A stretch of 11,633 bases of DNA from Saccharothrix sp. ST-888. GTDB lineage: Bacteria > Actinomycetota > Actinomycetes > Streptomycetales > Streptomycetaceae. Positions 5,501-11,633 of the stretch are shown in pieces. Position 1 is the first letter of the stretch. Each line of letters begins with the position of its first letter. The position numbers were made by a program, and so were the translations under genes. The DNA lies in assembly GCF_000955975.1 (NCBI RefSeq), contig NZ_JYJF01000147.1, forward strand, positions 1 through 11,633. The letters are read 5' to 3'. A model generated the notes under the pieces. That model saw only the letters and a program-made list of their open reading frames with translations, ran no database searches and had not been told where the DNA came from.

Positions 5501-8500
5501 GGCCTGGCGCCGGCAGAACCGGGACCAGTCCACGGTCGACGGCTGGCGCTACCGGATCAACTGGCGACCGGTGGCGGAGACGCCGTCGGCCACGGTCTCG
5601 GGCGAGTGGCTGCTGGTGGTTCCGGCCGACCGGGCCGAACACGAGTGGCCGACGGCCTCGGCCGGAGCGCTGGCGCAGCGCGGCGTCCGGGTCCGGCCGG
5701 TCCTGTTCGACGCGGCGACCACCGACCGTGCCGAGCTGACCGAACGGCTGCGCGCCGCGCTGCCGGAGGACGGGCCGACGATCGCCGGTGTGCTCTCGCT
5801 GCTCGCCCTGGACGACAGCCCGCACCCCGGACTCCCGTCGGTGCCGGCCGCCCTCACCGGCACCCTGGCGCTGGTCCAGGCCCTCGGGGACGCAGGTGTC
5901 GAGGCGCCGCTGTGGTGCGCCACCCGTGGGGCGGTCTCGACCGGGCGGTCCGACCGGCTGCAGAGTCCGAGGCAGGCCCAGGTCTGGGGTCTGGGCCGGG
6001 TCGTGGCGCAGGAGTACCCCGAGCGCTGGGGCGGTCTGGTCGACCTCCCCGAGGTCCCGGACGAGCGTGCGCTGAGCCGGCTCGTCGCCGTGCTCGCCGG
6101 CCTCGGCGACGAGGACCACCTGGCCGTCCGGCCCTCCGGGATCCTGGCCCGCCGACTGGTGCGGGCCCCGCACGGTGAGACGCCCGTCCAGGGCTGGTCC
6201 CCGCGCGGTACCGCGCTGGTGACCGGTGGTACCGGTGCGCTGGGTGCCCATGTCGCCCGCTGGCTCGCCCGCGCCGGTGCCGAGCACCTGGTGCTGACCG
6301 GCCGCCGTGGCCGGGCCACTCCGGGAGTCGCCGAACTCGAGGCCGAGCTGGTCGGGTTGGGCGCCCGGGTGACCGTCGCCGCCTGCGACGTGGCCGACCG
6401 CGAGGCGCTCGCCGTACTGCTCGACTCGCTCCCCGCCGAGTACCCGCTGAACACCGTCGTGCATGCGGCGGGTGTGCTGGACGACGGTGTGCTGGACGCG
6501 CTGACACCGCAGCGACTGGCGGGCGTGCTCCGTCCCAAGGTGGACGCGGCCGTCAACCTGCACGAGCTCACCCGGGACCTCGACCTCTCGGCCTTCGTGA
6601 TGTTCTCGTCCTTCGCCGGTACCTTCGGCGGCCCCGGCCAGGCCAACTACGCGGCCGCGAACGCCTTCCTGGACGCGCTCGCCGAGCAGCGCCGCGCCGC
6701 CGGGCTCCCCGCCACCACCATGGCCTGGGGCGCCTGGGCCGAGGGCGGCATGGCCGTGGACGAGGTGGTCACCGAGCGACTGCGCCGAGGCGGCGTGCCC
6801 GCTCTCGCCCCGGACCTCGCCGTCGCCGCCATGCAGCACGCGCTGGACCGCGACGAGACCTTCTCGATCGTGGTGGACATCCTCTGGGACCGCTTCGCGC
6901 CCCAGTACACCGCCATCCGTCCGAGCACCCTCTTCGACGAAGTGGCCGAGGCCCGGCGGGCCATGGCGGACGCCGCCGCCGAGGAGGCCGCGCAGTCCGA
7001 CGCCTCCTCGCTCCAGCAGCAGCTGGCCGCCGCCTCGCCGGGCGAGCGCAGCCGGCTGGCCCTGGACTTCGTCCGCGCCCAGGTCGCGGTCGTGCTCGGA
7101 TACCCGGGACCGGACTCCGTCGAACCCGGCCGAGCCTTCCGGGAGTTGGGCTTCGACTCGCTGACCGCCGTCGAGCTGCGCAACCTGCTTGCCGCGCTCA
7201 CCGGTCTGCGGCTGCCCGCCACGCTCGTCTTCGACTACCCCAGTGCCACCGCGCTCGCCGAGCACCTGAGCGCCGAGATCCTGGGCGCCGCGCCCGCGAT
7301 CGCCCCGGCCGCTCCGGTTCCGGCGCTGACGGCGGGTGCCGTGGACGACGATCCGATCGCGATCGTCGGCATGAGCTGCCGCTTCCCCGGCGGCGTGGCC
7401 ACCCCCGAGGACCTGTGGCGGCTGCTGTCCACCGGGACGGACGCCCTCGTCGGCTTCCCCGCCGACCGGGGCTGGGACCTCGACGCCATCCACCACCCGG
7501 ACCCCGAGCACCCCGACACCACCTATGTGACCGAGGGCGGCTTCCTGGCCGAGGCCGGCGCCTTCGACCCGGGCTTCTTCGGGATCTCGCCGCGCGAGGC
7601 GCTGGGCATGGACCCGCAGCAGCGGCTGCTGCTGGAGACCTCCTGGGAGGCGTTCGAGCGGGCGGGCATCGACCCGGCCACCCTGCGCGGCAGCCGCACC
7701 GGCGTCTTCACCGGCACCAACGGCCAGGACTACCTGCCGCTGATCCTGAGCGCGCCCGACGGTTCCGAGGGCTTCCTGGGCACCGGCAACGCGGCCAGCG
7801 TGATGTCCGGCCGGGTGGCCTATGCGCTCGGTCTTGAGGGCCCGGCCGTCACCGTGGACACCGCCTGCTCGTCCTCACTGGTCGCGCTGCACTGGGCGAT
7901 CCAGGCGCTGCGCGCCGGGGAGTGCTCGCTGGCGCTGGCGGGCGGCGTGACCGTGATGTCGACCCCGGGCGCCTTCATCGACTTCAGCCGCCAGCGCGGC
8001 CTGGCCGCCGACGGCCGCTGCAAGGCGTTCGCGGCAGCGGCCGACGGCACCGGCTGGGGCGAGGGCGTCGGCATGCTCCTGGTCGAGCGGCTCTCGGACG
8101 CCCGCCGCAACGGCCACCAGGTACTGGCGGTGGTACGCGGCTCCGCCGTGAACCAGGACGGCGCCAGCAACGGTCTGACCGCGCCCAACGGACCCTCGCA
8201 GCAGCGGGTGATCCGGCAGGCGCTGGCCTCGGCCGGCCTGTCCGCCGGTGAGGTGGACGCGGTGGAGGCGCACGGCACCGGCACTGCACTGGGCGACCCG
8301 ATCGAGGCCCAGGCGCTGCTGGCGACGTACGGCCAGGAGCGCCCCGAGGACCGGCCGCTCTGGCTGGGTTCGCTCAAGTCCAACATCGGGCACACCCAGG
8401 CTGCGGCCGGTGTCGCCGGTGTGATCAAGATGGTGCTGGCGATGCGGCACGGTGTGCTGCCGCAGACCCTGCACGTCGACCGGCCCACGCCCGAGGTCGA

Positions 8501-11500
8501 CTGGTCGGCGGGCGCGGTCTCGTTGCTCACCGAGGCGCAGCCGTGGCCGGAGACCGGCCGTCCGCGCCGTGCGGCGGTCTCCTCCTTCGGCGTCAGCGGT
8601 ACGAACGCGCACACCATCCTTGAGCAGGCACCGCTCGTCGAGGACGGGGACACCGGCATAACTCCGTTGGCGGACGGGTCGGTTGGGACATCGTCGGTCG
8701 GGACATCGCCGGTCGGGGGCGCGGCCACCTCGATGGTGCCGTGGCCGCTGTCCGCCCGGACGGCGGACGCGCTGCGTGGGCAGGCCGAGCGCCTGCTGGC
8801 CCGGGTGGCTGCCGAACCGGAGCTCGACCCCGTCGACGTCGGCTACTCGCTGGCGACGACCCGGACGCCCATGGAGCGCCGGGCCGTGGTGGTGGCGGAG
8901 GACTCGGCCGGTCAGGCTCGCGCCCTGGCTGCGCTGGCCGCCGGGAACGACGCACCCGGCCTGGTCGAGGGCACGGCCGGACTGGGCCGGACGGCGTTCC
9001 TGTTCACGGGGCAGGGGAGTCAGCGGGTCGGGATGGGCGCCGAGCTGTATGCGGCGTTCCCGGTGTTCGCGGATGCGCTGGACGAGGTGTTCGCGCACCT
9101 GGACCAGCACCTTGAGCTCCCGTTGCGGGAGGTGGTGTTCGCGGGTGAGGGTGGTCTGCTGGACCGGACCGAGTACGCGCAGCCTGCGCTGTTCGCGGTC
9201 GAGGTGGCGCTGTTCCGTCTGGTGGAGTCGTGGGGTGTTCGGCCGGACTTCCTGGCGGGGCATTCGATCGGTGAGGTGGCTGCCGCGCATGTGGCGGGTG
9301 TGCTGTCGCTGGCGGATGCTGCTGCGCTGGTGGCGGCGCGTGGCCGGTTGATGCAGGCGCTGCCCGCTGGTGGTGCGATGGTGGCGGTGCAGGCGTCCGA
9401 GGACGAGGTGCTGCCGCTGCTGACCGCTGAGGTGGGTGTTGCGGCGGTCAACGGGCCGTCGTCGGTGGTGATTTCGGGTTCCGAGGCGGCTGTTCTGGAG
9501 GTTGCGGAGCGGCTGGCGGCCGAGGGTCGGAAGACGAAGCGGCTGACGGTGAGTCATGCGTTCCACTCGCCGTTGATGGAGCCGATGCTGGCGGAGTTCC
9601 GGGCGGTTGTGGCGGGGCTGGCGTTCGAGGCTCCCCGGATCCCGATGGTCTCGACGCTGACCGGCCAGGCCACGGATGAGCTGGTCACTCCCGAGTACTG
9701 GGTGCGGCATGTCCGTGAGGCGGTCCGCTTCCACGATGCTGTGCGGGTGCTGGAGGGCGAAGGCGTCCGCACGTTCCTGGAGCTGGGCCCGGACGGGGTC
9801 CTGTCGGCGATGGGTCAGGAGTGTGTGGCGGAGGAGGAGGCGGTGTTCGCGCCGGTCCTGCGCCGTGACCGCGCCGAGGCGCTCAGCTTCACGACCGCAC
9901 TGGCGCAGCTGCACGTGCGTGGTGCCGGGCTCGACTGGCAGGCAGTGTTCGCGGGTACCGGCGCGCAGCGCGTCGACCTCCCCACGTACGCGTTCCAGCG
10001 GCAGCAGTACTGGCCGAACGTCCCGCCGCTGGGCGCGGGCGATGTGACCATGGCCGGTCTGGGTACGGCGGACCACCCGCTGCTCGGAGCGGCGGCGGAA
10101 CTGCCGGACTCGGGCGGGTTCGTGTTCACCGGGCGGCTGGCGCTCTCCACCCATCCGTGGCTGGCCGATCACACGGTGCTGGGGAGTGTGCTGCTGCCGG
10201 GCACGGCCTTCGTGGAGCTGGCGATCCGGGCGGGCGACCAGGTGGGTTGCGACCTGCTGGAGGAACTCACCCTGGCCGCACCGCTCGTGCTGCCCGAACA
10301 GGGCGGGGTGCAGCTGCGCCTCACGCTGGGTGCGGCGGACGGGTCGGGCAGCCGGGCGCTGAGCCTGCACTCGCGTCGGGAGGACGCCCCCGCCGAGGAG
10401 CCGTGGATCCGGCACGCCACCGGCCTGCTGGCCTCCGGCGCGGGTACCGGTTCCGAAGTGCCCGCTCGCGCGGCGGCGTTCGCGGCGGAGCAGTGGCCGC
10501 CGACCGGCGCGACCGAGGTCGAGCTGGACGGCCGGTACGAGGCGCTGGCGGGGATCGGCTTCGACTACGGCCCGGTGTTCCAGGGCCTGCACCGGGCCTG
10601 GCGGCGCGGTGACGAGGTCTTCGCCGAGGTGCGTCTGCCGCAGCAGGCCGAGGCCGAGGCCGGCCTGTTCGGCCTGCACCCGGCGCTGCTCGACTCGGCT
10701 CTGCACGCACTCGGCCTGGTGGCCCCCGAGGGGACCGACTGGCAGGGCAGGCTGCCGTTCTCCTGGACCGGAGTGTCGCTGTACGCCGTCGGTGCCTCGG
10801 CGTTGCGGGTGCGGTTGGCGTCGACCGGGACGGACGGTGTGTCGCTGGAGCTGGCGGACGAGGCCGGCCGGCCGGTCGCGTCGGTGGATTCGCTGGTGCT
10901 GCGCGCGCTGTCGGCCGGGCAACTGCGGTCGGCGCAGGCCGCGTTCCACGAGTCGCTGTTCCGGCCGGAGTGGGTTGCACTGCCCGCCGGTGCGGCGTCC
11001 GAGGGCGGCCGTTGGGCGGTGCTGGGCGCTGATGCGCAGGTGCTGGGCGATCTCGGACGGAACGTCGAGGCGTACCCGGACCTGGCGGCACTCGTGGCGG
11101 ATGCCGGTGCGGCGCCCGAGCTGGTGTTCGTCCCCTGCTTCGGGCCCGGCGCAGCGGAGCAGGACACGATCGGTGCCGTCCGGGCCGGTCTGAACCGGGT
11201 GCTCGACCTGGTCCGGTCCTGGCTGGCCGAGGACCGGTTCGCCGACGCGCAGCTGGTGGTGCTCACCCGTGGCGCCGTGGCGGCAGCCGCCGACGAGGAC
11301 GTCACCGACCTGGCCCACGCCGCAGCGTGGGGCCTGGTGCGTTCGGCGCAGACGGAGAACCCCGAACGGATCGTCCTGGTCGATCTGGACGACGAGGAAT
11401 CGTCCCGTGGCGCGCTGACCGCCGTACTCGCGGCGGGCGAGCCGCAGCTGGCCGTCCGGAACGGCGTGCTGCACGCGCTCAGGCTGGCCCGGGTCGAGGT

Positions 11501-11633
11501 CCTGGCCCGGCCGGAAGGGGCTTCGGAGGTCGAAGAGGCCGCCGAGGTCGAGGGTGCGGTGTTCGGTCCGTCCGGTACGGTCCTGATCACCGGTGGTACG
11601 GGTGCGCTGGGTGCGCTGGTGGCCCGGCACCTG
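2580..11633 (+). CDS. Modular type I polyketide synthase, internal extension subunit (3' end outside window)
   Basis: One open frame of 3018 codons with no stop or frameshift; the same frame carries every domain. Domain order: docking helix (1-33), KS1 (34-460), AT1 (579-918), KR1 (989 to about 1455), ACP1 (1493-1568), KS2 (1591 to about 2017), AT2 (2138-2478), DH2 (2499 to about 2790), pseudo-KR (from about 2798), and the first 20 residues of the KR2 catalytic half. It is a cytosolic assembly line that extends a polyketide chain by two units. The charged N-terminal helix (YLKRVTADLHQTRLRLREVE) is the class 1 docking element that pairs with the C-terminus of an upstream PKS protein, so this subunit does not start the chain. 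KS1 and KS2 both have active Cys, not the Gln of loading KSQ domains. The small gene pair to the left is divergent and has no evident polyketide role. The final product cannot be named from two modules. Confidence 0.98.
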   Translation, partial: MANEETLRGYLKRVTADLHQTRLRLREVEAKDQEPIAIVGMSCRFPGGVGSPEDLWQLVVSGGDAMSEFPADRGWDVEALYHPDPDHPGTSYTREGGFVHDLAHFDPAVFGISPREALAMDPQQRLLLEASWEALERAGIDPHSLHGSRTGVFAGTSGQDYLAVLLSSTDDVEGYLGTGNAASVASGRIAYSLGLEGPAVTVDTACSSSLVALHLAVQALRNGECTLALAGGVTVMNTPGTFVDFSRQRGLAANGRCKSFADAADGTGWAEGVGMVLVERLSDARRNGHPVLAIVRGSAVNQDGASNGLTAPNGPSQQRVILQALASARLTPDQVDAVEAHGTGTMLGDPIEAQALLSTYGQDRPESSPLWLGSLKSNIGHTQAAAGVAGVIKTVMAIRHGVLPKTLHVDRPTQNVDWSAGAVELLTEARPWPETGRPRRVGISSFGMSGTNAHTIIEQAPEDTAAPGGEPDPAGPAERPSRAGQAAALPWVLSGKGEAALRAQAARLRERLDGERPDGDPGLEPADVGYSLAVGRAALERRAVIVAEDREEFRRGLSALAAGESAANVVQGSVVEGRTAFLFTGQGSQRVGMGAELYAAFPVFAGAFDAVCVELDQHLERPLREVVFAGEGGLLDRTEYTQPALFAVEVALFRLVESWGVRPDFLAGHSIGELAAAHVAGVLSLADAAVLVAARGRLMQALPAGGAMVAVQASEAEVLPLLSGEVGVAAVNGPSSVVISGAEALVLEVAEKLAADGRKTKRLTVSHAFHSPLMEPMLAEFRSVVAGLTFDAPRIPIVSTLTGGITDELCTPEYWVRHVREAVRFHDAVQALEGEGVRTFVELGPDGVLSAMGQECVTEVVVFAPVLRGDRPEVRALTTALAQAYVRGAGVAWEAVFAGTGAQRVDLPTYAFQRQRYWPTAAAWDETAAVGGGGTDPADARFWEAVERGDLEMLTATLDLDGDQPLSSVLPALTAWRRQNRDQSTVDGWRYRINWRPVAETPSATVSGEWLLVVPADRAEHEWPTASAGALAQRGVRVRPVLFDAATTDRAELTERLRAALPEDGPTIAGVLSLLALDDSPHPGLPSVPAALTGTLALVQALGDAGVEAPLWCATRGAVSTGRSDRLQSPRQAQVWGLGRVVAQEYPERWGGLVDLPEVPDERALSRLVAVLAGLGDEDHLAVRPSGILARRLVRAPHGETPVQGWSPRGTALVTGGTGALGAHVARWLARAGAEHLVLTGRRGRATPGVAELEAELVGLGARVTVAACDVADREALAVLLDSLPAEYPLNTVVHAAGVLDDGVLDALTPQRLAGVLRPKVDAAVNLHELTRDLDLSAFVMFSSFAGTFGGPGQANYAAANAFLDALAEQRRAAGLPATTMAWGAWAEGGMAVDEVVTERLRRGGVPALAPDLAVAAMQHALDRDETFSIVVDILWDRFAPQYTAIRPSTLFDEVAEARRAMADAAAEEAAQSDASSLQQQLAAASPGERSRLALDFVRAQVAVVLGYPGPDSVEPGRAFRELGFDSLTAVELRNLLAALTGLRLPATLVFDYPSATALAEHLSAEILGAAPAIAPAAPVPALTAGAVDDDPIAIVGMSCRFPGGVATPEDLWRLLSTGTDALVGFPADRGWDLDAIHHPDPEHPDTTYVTEGGFLAEAGAFDPGFFGISPREALGMDPQQRLLLETSWEAFERAGIDPATLRGSRTGVFTGTNGQDYLPLILSAPDGSEGFLGTGNAASVMSGRVAYALGLEGPAVTVDTACSSSLVALHWAIQALRAGECSLALAGGVTVMSTPGAFIDFSRQRGLAADGRCKAFAAAADGTGWGEGVGMLLVERLSDARRNGHQVLAVVRGSAVNQDGASNGLTAPNGPSQQRVIRQALASAGLSAGEVDAVEAHGTGTALGDPIEAQALLATYGQERPEDRPLWLGSLKSNIGHTQAAAGVAGVIKMVLAMRHGVLPQTLHVDRPTPEVDWSAGAVSLLTEAQPWPETGRPRRAAVSSFGVSGTNAHTILEQAPLVEDGDTGITPLADGSVGTSSVGTSPVGGAATSMVPWPLSARTADALRGQAERLLARVAAEPELDPVDVGYSLATTRTPMERRAVVVAEDSAGQARALAALAAGNDAPGLVEGTAGLGRTAFLFTGQGSQRVGMGAELYAAFPVFADALDEVFAHLDQHLELPLREVVFAGEGGLLDRTEYAQPALFAVEVALFRLVESWGVRPDFLAGHSIGEVAAAHVAGVLSLADAAALVAARGRLMQALPAGGAMVAVQASEDEVLPLLTAEVGVAAVNGPSSVVISGSEAAVLEVAERLAAEGRKTKRLTVSHAFHSPLMEPMLAEFRAVVAGLAFEAPRIPMVSTLTGQATDELVTPEYWVRHVREAVRFHDAVRVLEGEGVRTFLELGPDGVLSAMGQECVAEEEAVFAPVLRRDRAEALSFTTALAQLHVRGAGLDWQAVFAGTGAQRVDLPTYAFQRQQYWPNVPPLGAGDVTMAGLGTADHPLLGAAAELPDSGGFVFTGRLALSTHPWLADHTVLGSVLLPGTAFVELAIRAGDQVGCDLLEELTLAAPLVLPEQGGVQLRLTLGAADGSGSRALSLHSRREDAPAEEPWIRHATGLLASGAGTGSEVPARAAAFAAEQWPPTGATEVELDGRYEALAGIGFDYGPVFQGLHRAWRRGDEVFAEVRLPQQAEAEAGLFGLHPALLDSALHALGLVAPEGTDWQGRLPFSWTGVSLYAVGASALRVRLASTGTDGVSLELADEAGRPVASVDSLVLRALSAGQLRSAQAAFHESLFRPEWVALPAGAASEGGRWAVLGADAQVLGDLGRNVEAYPDLAALVADAGAAPELVFVPCFGPGAAEQDTIGAVRAGLNRVLDLVRSWLAEDRFADAQLVVLTRGAVAAAADEDVTDLAHAAAWGLVRSAQTENPERIVLVDLDDEESSRGALTAVLAAGEPQLAVRNGVLHALRLARVEVLARPEGASEVEEAAEVEGAVFGPSGTVLITGGTGALGALVARHL
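2679..7283 (+). other. PKS module 1: KS-AT(malonyl)-KR(B-type)-ACP
   Basis: KS1 has Cys206 in DTACSSS, His341 in EAHGTGT and His381 in KSNIGHT, the full condensation triad. AT1 starts at TAFLFTGQGSQ. It has Ser670 in GHSIGE and His770 in HAFH; both motifs are malonyl-CoA signatures (methylmalonyl enzymes usually show GHSQG and YASH). After the AT comes the KR linker (DARFWEAVERGDLEMLTATL), and there is no dehydratase. KR1 has the NADPH loop TGGTGALG (from about residue 1214), the LDD motif at 1300-1302, and the catalytic set Ser1344, Tyr1357, Asn1361. LDD present, no Trp before the Tyr and no Pro two residues after it point to subtype B1, giving a 3R (D) hydroxyl. ACP1 carries Ser1527 in LGFDSL for the phosphopantetheine arm. 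Predicted result: one acetate unit ending in a beta-hydroxyl. Confidence 0.93.
7350..11633 (+). other. PKS module 2: KS-AT(malonyl)-DH-KR, cut in the KR
   Basis: KS2 has Cys1763, His1898 and His1938 at the same spacing as KS1 (135 and 40 residues). AT2 has Ser2229 in GHSIGE and His2329 in HAFH, again malonyl type. DH2 has the intact HxxxGxxxxP motif (H2531, G2535, P2540), YGP at 2663 and Asp2705 in HPALLDSALH, so it should be active. A KR structural half follows from about Trp2798 (FRPEWVALP). The KR nucleotide loop TGGTGALG then comes directly at about residue 3003. In fully reducing modules the enoylreductase lies between these two parts; only about 36 residues separate them here, so no enoylreductase is present. 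The LDD region and catalytic triad of KR2 and the ACP are outside the window. Predicted result: one acetate unit with an alpha,beta double bond. Confidence 0.92.
8679..8723 (+). repeat. In-frame 15-nt tandem repeat in the KS2-AT2 linker
   Basis: Two copies of TCGGTYGGGACATCG (8679-8693 and 8694-8708), differing by one base, are followed by a degenerate third (8709-8723). They encode SVGTS-SVGTS-PVGGA between the end of KS2 and the conserved KS-AT linker fold. The module 1 linker has no such repeat and is rich in Pro and Gly instead. Expansion by slippage in a flexible, unconstrained loop is the simple explanation, and no functional effect is expected. Confidence 0.8.

Noticed and set aside
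5334..5543. A possible dehydratase between AT1 and KR1
   Set aside because: The segment is the standard AT-to-KR linker (DARFWEAVERGDL and following). It is about 70 residues, too short for a DH, and lacks HxxxGxxxxP.
3009..7511. A 1500-codon open frame on the minus strand across the PKS
   Set aside because: It is the antisense shadow of the PKS. Third-position G/C in the plus frame removes stops on the other strand, the translation is low-complexity (rich in Arg, Gly, Gln, His), and no domain is recognisable.
11480..11580. A possible enoylreductase in module 2
   Set aside because: Only about 36 residues lie between the end of the KR structural half and the KR nucleotide loop; an enoylreductase needs roughly 300.
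7875..11630. A 1251-codon open frame on the minus strand across PKS module 2
   Set aside because: Same cause: antisense to KS2-AT2-DH2, with biased composition and no motifs, while the plus frame carries all catalytic residues.
1..11633. CRISPR arrays, tRNA or rRNA genes, insertion sequences
   Set aside because: No spaced short repeats, no tRNA-like cloverleaf and no transposase or integrase frame were seen on either strand. The only long repeats are the duplicated PKS domains.

Overview
The window is high-GC actinobacterial DNA, almost certainly from Streptomyces or a close relative such as Kitasatospora. The third codon positions are nearly all G or C. The DnaE N-terminus matches the Streptomyces type, the second gene belongs to an F420-dependent family typical of actinomycetes, and a modular type I polyketide synthase (PKS) fills the right three quarters.

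Layout. (1) Positions 1-1297, minus strand: the first 432 codons of dnaE, the replicative DNA polymerase III alpha subunit, running off the left edge. (2) Positions 1443-2049, minus strand: a small two-gene unit. A 61-codon protein I do not recognise is followed after 10 nt by a PPOX-class, probably F420-dependent, split-barrel enzyme, and a strong hairpin sits on the latter's stop codon. (3) Positions 2050-2579: a divergent intergenic region of 530 bases. It contains a 7-bp inverted repeat near the minus-strand gene, an AT-richer stretch, a pair of heptamers repeated at exactly 11 bp, a plausible plus-strand promoter and a roughly 150-nt leader. (4) Positions 2580-11633, plus strand: one uninterrupted reading frame of at least 3018 codons. 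It encodes a modular PKS and runs off the right edge inside the ketoreductase (KR) of its second module.

The PKS reads: N-terminal docking helix - KS1 - AT1 - KR1 - ACP1 - KS2 - AT2 - DH2 - pseudo-KR/KR2 (cut). All catalytic residues that can be seen are present. Both AT domains carry malonyl-type signatures (GHSIGE, HAFH). KR1 has the LDD motif of B-type ketoreductases. Module 1 should therefore add an acetate unit and leave a hydroxyl; module 2 should add an acetate unit and leave a double bond, with no enoylreductase. The docking helix and the extender-type Cys in KS1 show that the chain is started on another protein outside this window.

This is the edge of a secondary-metabolite cluster lying directly beside a core replication gene. 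The PKS is conventional in domain order and I do not see a new biological system here. The points most worth checking are the near-identical AT cassettes (gene conversion or duplication), the 11-bp heptamer repeat upstream of the PKS, and the small protein coupled to the F420-type enzyme.
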